Notes: generated by a model from the letters alone, not told the origin. DNA of 64,000 nt from an uncultured Verrucomicrobiales bacterium (GCA_938008215.1 CALLLS010000021.1:1-64000); one strand, 5' to 3'; positions 13,921 through 21,859 are shown, counted from the first letter of the stretch. Numbers and translations are program-made.

Positions 13921-14664
13921 TTAGCTTTTCTTAAATTCCTGACAAATCTGATGACTGCCCGCATCTTCTGGCGTTCCTGATAGGTGCTGACGTATCGCAC
14001 CGCCCACGACCTCAAAGTCGGTGGTGTCTAACTCCTGATCTCCAGTAAGACGCTGAATATCAGCCTCGTTACATTTATCCGTCGCAGAGAATCCGCTAGG
14101 AATAGCGATGTCCACGTAGTCCTGTCCCGCTACCACTGTAACGCAGACCTTATCTCTTGCTATTTCTCTTTCCATGTTAGGTATGATACATATGTTTAAA
14201 ACTCCTTGTGCAATGGCGTGGCACTTGCCGTCTGACGTCTCGCCGATTAAGGCGTAACAAATTTGAACCATTGCGGGGCTATTCCCCTTGCAACAGCTAG
14301 ACTTCCTCAGAGCGTCTATGTCTAAAGTGTCCTTTAAGAACTCAAAGCTAAGATGCGCTTCTGCTCCTTCATTAAAGGTATCGGAATCTGTAACCGTTCC
14401 GAAATCTGTTCCCGTTTTAATACAATCCACGAAGCTCCCATCTGGTAGCGTGAATCTAAGATTGATATTAGTGAACTCGCTCGCAGGATCATAGACCGCG
14501 CCACCAGAATCAAAGAATCCGAAGTTTAGAATGGTGTTAGTCAATGCGACAACACTGGGGATCTTTCCGTCTTTATTCTTGAGCTTCTTAGCACAAGGGT
14601 CTCCGCATCCTAATTCTGGTACGGGAACGGGTATCGAAATATGATTTAACAAGCTCGCTGCCAT
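13921..14664 (-). CDS. Hypothetical virion protein, cysteine-rich
   Basis: 247 residues with 11 Cys, including GCGDPC near residue 20 and SSCCKGN near 120. Predicted mostly beta (IPSVVALTNTILNFGFFDSG, NLRFTLPDGSFVDC). It lies where a tape measure would be expected, between the tail chaperones and the fibre, but is far too short for one. A baseplate, tail-tip or fibre-attachment role is plausible. Cys richness matches the other virion proteins. Confidence 0.5.
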   Translation of the reverse strand: MAASLLNHISIPVPVPELGCGDPCAKKLKNKDGKIPSVVALTNTILNFGFFDSGGAVYDPASEFTNINLRFTLPDGSFVDCIKTGTDFGTVTDSDTFNEGAEAHLSFEFLKDTLDIDALRKSSCCKGNSPAMVQICYALIGETSDGKCHAIAQGVLNICIIPNMEREIARDKVCVTVVAGQDYVDIAIPSGFSATDKCNEADIQRLTGDQELDTTDFEVVGGAIRQHLSGTPEDAGSHQICQEFKKS

Positions 14665-14673
14665 AATTAAGAA

Positions 14674-14982
14674 TTAAGGGCTTTCTTCCTTCTCCTCACT
14701 CTCAGCTTTCTTGCTTTCGCTTTTTTCAGACGCTTTCCGCGCTTCTCTCAGTGCTAGTTCTGCCATCTGATCAAGAGCGCCTTCACTGCTCGCCCCTTTC
14801 TTTCCGTAGAAGTCCGATGGCTTAACCGTCTTTTTTCCTCCGTTCGTCGCAATCGCTAAGTTCGTCATCTGAGCAAAGAGCCGAGCCTCAGCTTCAAAGC
14901 GATCATGCCGTTCTTCTTGTATCGCCTCCGCTAACAGAAACGCATCCGATGAAGGTAAAAGACGGAATGCCTCGTAAGACAT
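14674..14982 (-). CDS. Tail chaperone GT, downstream half (made by -1 frameshift)
   Basis: The ATG-to-stop frame gives 102 residues (MSYEAFRLLPSSDAFLLAEA, acidic Ser/Glu tail), but the frame is open upstream into the end of the preceding gene. A -1 slip at the heptamer 15036-15042 would join residue 82 of that gene to 120 residues here, giving a 202-residue protein. The junction runs through LRSLWAKVNLRNG, typical helical chaperone character. GT proteins assist tail-tube assembly onto the tape measure. ATG 14982 may not be used. Confidence 0.7.
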   Translation of the reverse strand: MSYEAFRLLPSSDAFLLAEAIQEERHDRFEAEARLFAQMTNLAIATNGGKKTVKPSDFYGKKGASSEGALDQMAELALREARKASEKSESKKAESEEKEESP

Positions 14983-15017
14983 TCCGTTCCTTAAATTAAC
15001 CTTAGCCCAAAGACTTC

Positions 15018-15281
15018 TTAGGTTGTCTGTTCTTCGTTTCCCTCAAGTCCTCCCATGGATTCCTTAAAGGTAGCAATGATCTCAGGAAGAGTTAGCTTTC
15101 TTAGATCAGTGACACTATAGCCTTTAACACCAGAATCTTTTGCCGATGTTGAAAGAACATCGATTAAAGTCTTAAGGGTAATCTTACCGGAAGAAAATGC
15201 ATCTTCCGAAAGAACGCTCACCCCTACTGCCTCTTCTAAATCGAGTAGCGCTCCTGCTGATATTGTTAATTTCTTTTTCAT
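15018..15281 (-). CDS. Tail assembly chaperone G
   Basis: 87 residues, helical (ISAGALLDLEEAVGVSVLSE, then LRKLTLPEIIATFKE), ending GGLEGNEEQTT. Its size and place directly after the tail-tube gene match phage lambda G and analogues, which yield G and, by -1 frameshift, GT. GGGAAAC lies in the correct register near its end. Confidence 0.7.
   Translation of the reverse strand: MKKKLTISAGALLDLEEAVGVSVLSEDAFSSGKITLKTLIDVLSTSAKDSGVKGYSVTDLRKLTLPEIIATFKESMGGLEGNEEQTT
15036..15042 (-). promoter_or_regulatory. -1 ribosomal frameshift heptamer GGGAAAC
   Basis: Read on the minus strand, codons GAG GGA AAC contain G-GGA-AAC, an exact X-XXY-YYZ slippery site in the zero frame of gene G, five codons before its stop. 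The -1 frame is open from here to the end of the downstream frame at 14674. A weak stem (CCUAAG with UUUGGG) starts about 13 bases downstream. Confidence 0.8.
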
Positions 15282-15305
15282 TGTCTAGATATGTTAGTTT
15301 TTAAA

Positions 15306-15827
15306 TTAGTTCACCCAGTTATTCTGAGGAGCTGTAATACCAATGTCTGGAATCGCTTCTTCTGCTTTCTCAAGTGACTCAAAGCACCCGTAGAAACATC
15401 CTGTCGGCATAAGCGTAAACTCCGCCTCCATGTCTTCTGATGGCTCAATATCTCCGATAGACTCCTCTTTCACGTAGACGTGATACATTCTTACCGCGCC
15501 ATTCGGGAAGCAGATCGCCCAGAAAGTAGCCGTGCAATCATCAAAATCAGAAGAAAAGTAATGATGGTTTTTACAAGTCTCTTCACAAGTAGGATCAAAC
15601 TTCACTGTGACGCTTAATTCTCCTAGTTCTTTTTGCCCTGGGGCATATCGCTTGTAATCTGTAGATTTTAGAGACCCATCCTCACAACAAGGCTCATCAT
15701 CTAAGCACTCATCCTCTTCCACGTCCTCTTTTGATCGAGACGGTGGCGTGATACTCTTAAGATCACAAATCTTTGAAAATTCTGTTCCGCTCCAGCGTTT
15801 TAGGTAAGTTCCTTTTCCTTTAGCCAT
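15306..15827 (-). CDS. Major tail tube protein
   Basis: 173 residues, acidic with alternating strand-like segments (GELSVTVKFDP, ATFWAICFPNGAVRMYHVYV, MEAEFTLMPTG), as in siphophage tail-tube proteins. It contains 10 Cys, including ECLDDEPCC near residue 45. Position before G/GT and after the tail-terminator-like gene fits the standard order. An unusual 335-bp gap precedes it. Family assignment rests on context and fold pattern. Confidence 0.65.
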   Translation of the reverse strand: MAKGKGTYLKRWSGTEFSKICDLKSITPPSRSKEDVEEDECLDDEPCCEDGSLKSTDYKRYAPGQKELGELSVTVKFDPTCEETCKNHHYFSSDFDDCTATFWAICFPNGAVRMYHVYVKEESIGDIEPSEDMEAEFTLMPTGCFYGCFESLEKAEEAIPDIGITAPQNNWVN

Positions 15828-15916
15828 GAACGCATTCTCACGGCTAGAGAATCACTTTTCATCGTCGCAGGAATTGCATTCGCAGTTTTCAGAGAAGCGT
15901 CACTTTCTTATAAAAA

Positions 15917-15939
15917 GGGAGCGTGGGCATCTTGCCCGC
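15917..15939 (+). repeat. REP-like palindrome, GGAG head
   Basis: GGGAGCGTGGGCATCTTGCC followed by CGC: GGAG head, stem GCGTGGGC/GCCCGC, loop ATCTT. Flanking TATAAAA and TTTTATA extend the pairing. Same class as 30821-30845, here inside the prophage. Confidence 0.7.
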
Positions 15940-15957
15940 TTTTATACAAATGCGTAG

Positions 15958-16066
15958 ATGTGCAATTTTTTGCACATTCCACCGAAAGTTTCGTTATAGT
16001 AATTTATTCCGCTTTTTGTTGCTCACTATGTTTTTCCGCACGAAAAGCCTGCAAAGTATGTCGTCA
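15958..16066 (+). repeat. Copy B of the long inverted repeat
   Basis: Partner of 8-118 in opposite orientation. The palindrome ATGTGCAA-N4-TTGCACAT at 15958-15977 is perfect, and CCTGCAAAGTATGTCGT at 16048-16064 is identical to copy A. Between them similarity is patchy (GTTGCTCA, TATGTTTTT, CGAAAGTT). It lies between tail genes and codes for nothing recognisable. Confidence 0.75.
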
Positions 16067-16162
16067 ATAGTGCGCTTTTTCGCAAAATCTTACCAAACAA
16101 ACTTTAGCGTCTTCGCGCCTTTGCTGTAATAAAACGAATATCCGCTCCTCCATGGTTAAAAA

Positions 16163-16657
16163 TCAAGAATCACAAGATTTACACCCGCAATTCTCATCAT
16201 CCCTAATACAGAAGGTTAGCGTAAAGTTACTCTCATAAACACAATCCTCTGTGTCATAATCTGTTCCAGGCTCTGAAAAAACGATGTTGTCTACTAAGTA
16301 ACAATCCTTGAGCTTGAAACATTGCCCATCAAAGAGGCATCTCAGGCATTCTCTTAGGCTAATAATATCCGCCCTACACTTAGAAAAGAGCCGAACCGCA
16401 TAGACATACTCTCCACATCTAGCCGCCCCTTTATCTAAGCATTGCTCAAAGTTTCCGCCGATGTTTTGGTAAATCATCGCTGGAAGCCCAGATTTAGGAG
16501 GTGTCACCTCTGGAAAGATGCGGCATTCATAATGCGACTCACAGCAACACTCAGGCTCTTCTTCTCCAAGCAGTAATTGGCACGCTTCATCCGTGAGTGC
16601 CTTCTCTTTTATAGCGGTAATAATCCACTCTTCTATCGGTGATGGTGATAAACTCAT
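16163..16657 (-). CDS. Tail terminator/neck-like protein, extremely cysteine-rich
   Basis: 164 residues with 17 Cys (about 10 percent), including PECCCESHYEC (about 36-46), LRECLRCLFDGQC (about 100-113) and a C-terminal ENCGCKSCDS. The framework (IEEWIITAIKEKAL at the start, AMIYQNIGG, YVYAVRLFSKCR, VYESNFTLTFCI) resembles HK97-gp11/tail-completion proteins, and it lies after the gp10-like gene with a 4-base overlap. The Cys could bind metal or form cross-links in virions. Confidence 0.6.
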   Translation of the reverse strand: MSLSPSPIEEWIITAIKEKALTDEACQLLLGEEEPECCCESHYECRIFPEVTPPKSGLPAMIYQNIGGNFEQCLDKGAARCGEYVYAVRLFSKCRADIISLRECLRCLFDGQCFKLKDCYLVDNIVFSEPGTDYDTEDCVYESNFTLTFCIRDDENCGCKSCDS

Positions 16658-17151
16658 TTTCCTGTATATCGTTCTAATCCATTCTTGATTGATTTGCTCA
16701 CGTGACGTTGCACGCTTCCTGCACTACTCGCTAGAGACTGAAAGAGAAATGGTCTTGCGGAGACAAAGCGCCCTCCGCCTTTTCCTGATCTTCCTCTAGC
16801 TGTCCAACCTGTTTCTAAGAAGCGGTAAAACCTCACTGCCTCATTAGGAAAATACGTAGAGCCTACACCTCTTCTCCTTGCTGTCCTCTTGTCTCGGAAT
16901 ACGCCACCCCTCACCGTGATCTTCATTCCATAAAGGAATTGCCGAGGCTTGGAGGAGACACGAGCTGTAAGAGCTCTGGCTACTGTCCGTGATGGACTGC
17001 GCCCCTTTGCCGCGCGTAACGTCTCTTTACTAGCTTCACGTGCTGCCGTTTGATAGACCTTATTTTGCAGAGACTTATTAAGCTTGTTAGCCTTCCTTTG
17101 CAGTTTTCGCAAATCCCCTTTCGAGAACTTAAATGTAATCCCTGCAGACAT
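16654..17151 (-). CDS. HK97 gp10-like head-tail connector
   Basis: 165 residues from ATG 17151, whose first base is the last base of the preceding stop (TAATG), a coupling signal; an in-frame ATG at 17175 would add 8 residues. The product is strongly basic, with KFSKGDLRKLQRKANKLNKS at the start and FPNEAVRFYRFLETGWTARG followed by a Gly/Arg loop and ARPFLFQSL, the typical gp10 layout (FLExG, ARPFL). It should join the connector to the tail. Confidence 0.8.
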   Translation of the reverse strand: MSAGITFKFSKGDLRKLQRKANKLNKSLQNKVYQTAAREASKETLRAAKGRSPSRTVARALTARVSSKPRQFLYGMKITVRGGVFRDKRTARRRGVGSTYFPNEAVRFYRFLETGWTARGRSGKGGGRFVSARPFLFQSLASSAGSVQRHVSKSIKNGLERYTGK

Positions 17152-17678
17152 TAAGCAAACATCGTCCCCGGGCAACGGTTCATATCGAGAATAGCCTTAA
17201 CAGAGAGAGGCATCTCTATTGCATTAGCTCCAGAGATGAGAACCGCTGTCCTGTTTTCATAGTAATGATTCACCAGCGCGAGAACCGCTATGCAAATATC
17301 ATCAGGCATGTCTTCCCCAATAGCATAAGAAGCCCTGATCTCGTCAAACCCTCCCACGTTAATAGTTAAGCATCCGTCACGTTGCCACCAGCCTTTCTCG
17401 TCGCTCTCAGTAGTCACGGGGATTAGCTCCCATGTGTCCGTGTCAGCATTATAGCCTTCCACGCTACTCACTCGCGCTGTCCTATCCGCTAAAGGGCAAA
17501 TAATAGGGCATTTTTTGCGCTCCTTAATTGTCTTCTTTAGTGGGCGAAAACAGTGGAATTCTTTTCCTATGTAGCACTGAACGTACGCTAAAGCACCATC
17601 GATAAGCTTCATTATAAGCGCATCTTCCTCAGAGTGACAAACCCTCAGGTAGCCTTTAGCGTCTTCCAGTGTAATCAT
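17151..17678 (-). CDS. Head-tail connector, HK97 gp6-like
   Basis: 175 residues. The N-terminal ITLEDAKGYLRVCHSEEDALIMKLI followed by helices matches the DNA-packaging/connector (gp6, YqbG-like) family, ending with the typical DICIAVLALVNHYYENR helix. It has 8 Cys, including KKCPIICPLA near residue 57, which is unusual. Order capsid, small basic protein, this gene, gp10-like fits head completion. Confidence 0.75.
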   Translation of the reverse strand: MITLEDAKGYLRVCHSEEDALIMKLIDGALAYVQCYIGKEFHCFRPLKKTIKERKKCPIICPLADRTARVSSVEGYNADTDTWELIPVTTESDEKGWWQRDGCLTINVGGFDEIRASYAIGEDMPDDICIAVLALVNHYYENRTAVLISGANAIEMPLSVKAILDMNRCPGTMFA

Positions 17679-17680
17679 CG

Positions 17681-17866
17681 TTATTCAGACTTAATACGAA
17701 CGAGACCAGAAGGACGTAATACCGTTCCTCTTTTCGTTTCTACTTTAGGAAGGTTTGCAAGAGGCTTCTCTGCTTCTGCTGACGCTTCTGGCTTCTCTTG
17801 TTTGACTTGTTCTTTCTTCTCAGCCACTTTCGAGGCTACCTTCTTCGATTGTTTTTTATTCGGCAT
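17681..17866 (-). CDS. Small basic/acidic phage protein
   Basis: 61 residues, almost only Lys, Glu, Ala and Ser in the first two thirds (KKVASKVAEKKEQVKQEK), then VETKRGTVLRPSGLVRIKSE. Two bases separate it from the connector gene. Such short genes after the capsid often encode capsid-associated or unstructured proteins; function unknown. Confidence 0.5.
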   Translation of the reverse strand: MPNKKQSKKVASKVAEKKEQVKQEKPEASAEAEKPLANLPKVETKRGTVLRPSGLVRIKSE

Positions 17867-17947
17867 ATGTTTTTTTAGTTAAAGTTTAAGAAAAAAGCGG
17901 GCGGGAAAATCCCAACCCGCTTCCAACTATTCAATTATGAGAGAATC

Positions 17948-19264
17948 TTAAGCACTTACGAGTTTCACGAAGTGATTCTTAGTGATGATCCCTGACGTCC
18001 AGCGTGTTTTAGCGCGGAGCGTAGTCATGTCATTCAGGAATAAGTAATGTGAGCTAGAATCGATTGTGAGACCTCTACGCATCCAGATGTTATGCTTAGA
18101 CCAGTCACCGAAGTAACCGAGGCATTGACCCGCAGTAATAGTCCCTGAGTAATCTGGAAGATAATCGCTAAATACGACTGGTCTTCCGCAGAATGTGGAA
18201 GGCTTGTCTCCTGACAGGCTAGGAAGCCAGAGAGGGCGTCCCGTATTATCCTTAAGAAGAGCAAGGGTGCACATAGCATCTTTAGGGAAGAGCCAAGTTC
18301 CATTATTCATGGACTGCGTGCAAACCTTACACATCGCCGTGATAATGTCTTCCCATGTTGGCAAGCCAGTTTTTGCAGTTTCGCACGGAATAACATACTC
18401 AGGATCTTCATTGTCGATTCCTTTTGGAACACATCCTGTAAGGTCTACCTTCTTAGGTTGATCATTGATAGTAATGTAATCTACCTTTCCTTTAGCCCCT
18501 TTGAATCCATACTCTTCAATAGTTGCAGTCATCTTTTGTGACCACCAGTATGATAGGAAGTTATCTAATCCTAAGTTATCATCAATAAGCTCATTACAGA
18601 TAGGGAGAGCACACGCATATTTATTAATGCTAAAGTTTTTCTGATTAAACCCTGGCTCACACTTACATATTTCTGCGCAGTTCTTAGTCGGCGCCATGGG
18701 GCCATAATCATCTACTGCAATTACAAAGTCTCTAGCCGCCCAAGACGTGCTAATGACATTAGAAAGACTGAATAATGCACTCGCCTTTTCGCACTCCGTA
18801 ATGATTCTTTCCTCTGTGCAAGTAGGTACTAGAAGCTCTGAAGTATCTGCATCTCCCAGATTGCGGTATTCCTTGTGTAAGTCTAGAATGCGCTCAGCTG
18901 ATTCCTTATTGCCTTTACCCATCTTAAGGAAGTCTTCACGGTATTGATCAGTATTGGTGAACTTCTTAAGCTCTTTCCCATTACTATCAACGATGATGTT
19001 TCCTTGAGCATTGGTAACAGGTCTTTCCGCATTCTCTCTAATAGACTCAATAGAGTTGATTTGAGAATTTGCAGAATTGATTAAGCCTTCTTGTATAGAT
19101 ATCTGATTGGTCAGCTCTATACGCTTAGTCTCGTTCTCCGCTGTTAAATTATAGTTTCCGTCATCGCCTTTTTTTCCGATGACATTGATGTATTCCGCAC
19201 GCAGATTCCCAATTTGGTCTGATGCTTCTTTCCGTTCACGTTTAAGGTCGATAATATCCGCCAT
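17948..19264 (-). CDS. Major capsid protein, HK97 fold
   Basis: 438 residues. Residues 1 to about 125 are helical and charged (RKEASDQIGNLRAEYINV...), matching the scaffolding delta domain removed by the prohead protease. The rest has HK97-type landmarks: SELLVPTC, a long region with SWAARDFVIAVDDYGPMAP, GTWLFPKDAMCTLALLKD, WLPSLSG and PVVFSDYLPDYS, ending with TTLRAKTRWTSGIITKNHFV. It contains 14 Cys, many in pairs (CAEICKC, MCKVC). Confidence 0.85.
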   Translation of the reverse strand: MADIIDLKRERKEASDQIGNLRAEYINVIGKKGDDGNYNLTAENETKRIELTNQISIQEGLINSANSQINSIESIRENAERPVTNAQGNIIVDSNGKELKKFTNTDQYREDFLKMGKGNKESAERILDLHKEYRNLGDADTSELLVPTCTEERIITECEKASALFSLSNVISTSWAARDFVIAVDDYGPMAPTKNCAEICKCEPGFNQKNFSINKYACALPICNELIDDNLGLDNFLSYWWSQKMTATIEEYGFKGAKGKVDYITINDQPKKVDLTGCVPKGIDNEDPEYVIPCETAKTGLPTWEDIITAMCKVCTQSMNNGTWLFPKDAMCTLALLKDNTGRPLWLPSLSGDKPSTFCGRPVVFSDYLPDYSGTITAGQCLGYFGDWSKHNIWMRRGLTIDSSSHYLFLNDMTTLRAKTRWTSGIITKNHFVKLVSA

Positions 19265-19331
19265 GACCTATTTATGCGTCTTCACTAAGGCTAAATCATG
19301 CCTCGCGCCCTCGCATTCACAGTTTTCAAGC

Positions 19332-19673
19332 CTATGAATCAATCTTAGCCAGAAGCTCTAAATACCCTCTCTCACAAGGTTGCCAGCTTTCTAGCTTATA
19401 AGTCAGGTCGCAATAACAATCCTTATCTAAGATCTTAAGACCTCGGCAAAGGCATTTGCAAAGCTCAGGTGTAGCCCTAATCTTAAAGATAACGTCTGAG
19501 CTATTACTCTCTCCCCCTGATGACTGAGAGCTATTAGGATTACCTATGCATCGACGAGACGCCCAAATACAGCCATATATTGCCACCTCTTCACATTTGG
19601 GGCTTCCGTCTGCGTTCTGCTCTCTCACCGTCTTATAAATGGTGAGCTTATGTCTCATGATGCCGGGGTTCAT
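19332..19673 (-). CDS. Head closure-like protein, cysteine-rich
   Basis: 113 residues starting MNPGIMRHKLTIYKTVREQN, the typical start of SPP1 gp16/HK97 head-tail joining (head closure) proteins with the MRHxLTIxK pattern. Nine Cys, mostly in CKCLCRGLKILDKDCYC. It lies between protease and capsid rather than after the connector, which is less common. After its stop a shifted frame reads on through LENCECEG to 19268. Confidence 0.65.
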   Translation of the reverse strand: MNPGIMRHKLTIYKTVREQNADGSPKCEEVAIYGCIWASRRCIGNPNSSQSSGGESNSSDVIFKIRATPELCKCLCRGLKILDKDCYCDLTYKLESWQPCERGYLELLAKIDS

Positions 19674-19876
19674 AAAGTGTCCGATGCCTCTATGATATTC
19701 GCCACCTCTTTTTCTTTAATGTCCAGTTGGCGATTGAATTCTAGTTCACGATCTTTGCTTTTTAGTAGCTCATCTTCTACGCGCCCGATGATCTCCATCG
19801 TTCGTTGTGTCCACATCACGCAAAGCGATATAGCCAAAGCCAATACCAAGTAACCGATGATAATGAATAAAGTCAT
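19670..19876 (-). CDS. Small membrane-anchored coiled coil
   Basis: 68 residues: a hydrophobic helix (residues 2-22), then a charged coiled coil (VEDELLKSKDRELEFNRQLD). It overlaps both neighbours by 4 bases, so it is translated with the protease and head-closure genes. Function unknown. Confidence 0.55.
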   Translation of the reverse strand: MTLFIIIGYLVLALAISLCVMWTQRTMEIIGRVEDELLKSKDRELEFNRQLDIKEKEVANIIEASDTL

Positions 19877-20619
19877 ACCAAGTCTGCTGTTCTAGAAAGA
19901 AGCGCGTCCACTTCTGATGCGTCCACCTCTAGCTGTTCCTCTTCTGGCTCAGGCTCTTTAAGCATCTCAAAGGCATTCTTAGGCGCATCTCGGAAAGGAA
20001 GATCTGTAAACTTAGCCGCGATCTTCATTTCTTCCCCTTGCTTAGTTGCAAACCCGATTTCCATTGCTTCTTCTGCATTCAGCCATGTTCCTGAATTGGT
20101 TGTTCCTACACTCATGAGAGCCAGAGCTTCTTCCTGTGAAAGCTTAGTTCGTTCTTCATAAGTCTTAAGAATCGTTTTCTCAACCTTCTCCAGTAGTTCA
20201 ACGTCTTCCATGATCTCATCTACTGTTCCAAAGGTCATGCTCATTGCACGATGAATCATCACTAGGGCATTGCTCGCGACTTCTATCTCATCCGCGGCTA
20301 ATAAGATGACAGAGGCGATACTCGCCGCCATACCGTCTACTTTAACTTTAATATTAGCAGGGTGATCTTTCAGGACATTGTAGATCGCCAACCCTTCAAA
20401 GACGCTTCCTCCTGGACTGTTAATCCTAACAAGAATATTGCTTGCTGTGATCCCTTCCAGCTCTTGGATGACTTCACTAGCATAAGTGCCCCATCCGCCT
20501 ATCTCATCGTAGAGATAGATCGTTGCCGTGTCTGCGTTATTCTCTATTTCAAAGCCTTTCTTAAAGTCGGCTTTAACTTCTCTATTACTGATAAATGGAA
20601 TTATTTTGCTATTCTTCAT
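19873..20619 (-). CDS. ClpP-like prohead protease (S14 type)
   Basis: 248 residues. The ClpP fold landmarks are NSPGGSVFEGLAIYN (about 67-81), the nucleophile Ser in DGMAASIASVILL (about 94-106), and the His in NALVMIHRAMSM (about 117-128). The catalytic Asp would lie further on. The tail from about 200 is acidic. AAAGGAG lies ahead of the ATG inside the portal gene's end, giving an 11-base overlap. It would cut the capsid delta domain. Confidence 0.85.
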   Translation of the reverse strand: MKNSKIIPFISNREVKADFKKGFEIENNADTATIYLYDEIGGWGTYASEVIQELEGITASNILVRINSPGGSVFEGLAIYNVLKDHPANIKVKVDGMAASIASVILLAADEIEVASNALVMIHRAMSMTFGTVDEIMEDVELLEKVEKTILKTYEERTKLSQEEALALMSVGTTNSGTWLNAEEAMEIGFATKQGEEMKIAAKFTDLPFRDAPKNAFEMLKEPEPEEEQLEVDASEVDALLSRTADLV

Positions 20620-21859
20620 TTGCTTTTTCTCCTTTGGGTAAATGGTTCATTGGAATGAGAGGCGTGTCGCAGCCATCTATGCTCGGCAGGTCTTCCTTGG
20701 CTCGCATCTCGTTAATCGTCATCACGTGGATTCCTTTCTGGTAGCTCTCCATGCGGTCGTTCATGCTAGCTCTCAGCAGAGATGAGACATTATGCTTAAA
20801 GTGGTAGCCCTCGTCTCTTTCTCGCTCAGTCAGCAGGGTTTGATTATAAACCTCCTCAAAGCTCGTAATCCATGGAAGCAGAGTGGATTTATAGAACTCC
20901 GTATTCATGACTTCGATGTTGTTATTCGTCGCTCGGTCTAGGTCTTGGATCTTGTGGAGGGGCACGTTGAATATTCTCGCTATATCCGCCAGACTCATAC
21001 GCTTCTGCTCAATGAACTGCGCGTCTTGCATGCTCATTGTGATAGGTGTGAACTTCGTGTCTCCTGAAAGAATAGCAAACCCGTCACCACTTCTCGCTTT
21101 GTTGATAGAGTCGCCCCATGTCTTGCGGATCTCGTCTCGATGCTCTTTCTTTATTCCTGCGGGTAAGTTGATAATCCCTCTAAGCCCGTTTCCTGTCTCA
21201 GAATTTTCACGCCCTAAGTCACAGAGTGCCTTATGATTAGCAAAGTCTTTTCGGCAATGCTCCAGAACGGAGACCCCTTTAAGACCATCGCAGGAAAGCC
21301 CTTTGAAGTGCGCCACCTCAGAACGATCATAGAGCCTATCTCCTGTGTTCAGATCATCATAGTCACTCTCCATCACCTTGTAACGAATGAGCCTCTTTCT
21401 TGTCATCTCAACCGATACCGTTTGTGGATCTAGTGGGAAAAGCTCTTTGGGATAAAAATTCTCATCTCTGAATACTTTCACATAGGAATTTCCTGTAAGG
21501 ATCACTTGATAACCAATTGCCGTCCTAAGTTGCGTCCATGTCATCGCATCCGTTGGTCGGTGGCGTAGCAATCTCGCTAGTGGATGATCTTTCTGCTTTA
21601 AGCTCCCTTGCTTGCCTCGCTCTTTTCGATAAAGACCCAGAGGAAACTTAGCTATCGGCGTGGCTATCCTGTCAACACACGCGAAAACCGCGCTTAGCTT
21701 CTTCGCGCTTTCCTCTGAGCATGAATCACCAAAGCACCTGGAGAGAAATTCACACCAATCCTTAGAATTATGTGGCACTCCTTGATCGGGTCCACACGCT
21801 AGCTCTTCTTCACGAGCAACGTTGACGACATCTTTCTTGAGCTTGAACGGACTTAACAC
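20609..21859 (-). CDS. Portal protein, HK97 family
   Basis: 416 residues from GTG 21859 (no ATG in frame nearby; AGGTGA is upstream). Landmarks are AVFACVDRIATPIAKFPLGL, the TWTQLRTAIGYQVILTGNSY helix, LRGIINLPAG, and the MSLADIARIFNVPLHKIQDL element followed by a NNIEVMNTEFYKSTLLPW helix, all HK97-portal features. It forms the ring through which DNA is packaged. Cys cluster near the start (DWCEFLSRCFGDSC). Confidence 0.85.
   Translation of the reverse strand: MLSPFKLKKDVVNVAREEELACGPDQGVPHNSKDWCEFLSRCFGDSCSEESAKKLSAVFACVDRIATPIAKFPLGLYRKERGKQGSLKQKDHPLARLLRHRPTDAMTWTQLRTAIGYQVILTGNSYVKVFRDENFYPKELFPLDPQTVSVEMTRKRLIRYKVMESDYDDLNTGDRLYDRSEVAHFKGLSCDGLKGVSVLEHCRKDFANHKALCDLGRENSETGNGLRGIINLPAGIKKEHRDEIRKTWGDSINKARSGDGFAILSGDTKFTPITMSMQDAQFIEQKRMSLADIARIFNVPLHKIQDLDRATNNNIEVMNTEFYKSTLLPWITSFEEVYNQTLLTERERDEGYHFKHNVSSLLRASMNDRMESYQKGIHVMTINEMRAKEDLPSIDGCDTPLIPMNHLPKGEKANEE

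Larger units (their letters stand above)
15828..16162. other. Gene-free gap inside the late operon
   Basis: 335 bases without a convincing gene, unusual in this tightly packed operon. It holds, from low to high coordinate, a minus-strand relic RFSENCECNSCDDEK-stop (15852-15899) resembling the end of the next gene upstream, a REP-like hairpin (15917-15939), and copy B of the long inverted repeat (15958-16066). A 68-codon plus-strand frame at 15923 runs straight through both repeats and is judged spurious. Confidence 0.6.

Noticed and set aside
8-16066. Idea that the two repeat copies are template and variable repeats of a diversity-generating retroelement
   Set aside because: They are inverted, lie in non-coding DNA, differ at all bases and not mainly at adenines, and no reverse transcriptase is present in the window.
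15923-16129. A 68-codon plus-strand frame inside the late operon
   Set aside because: It runs through a REP-like hairpin and copy B of the long inverted repeat, is Phe/Arg-rich without protein character, and lies against the operon direction.
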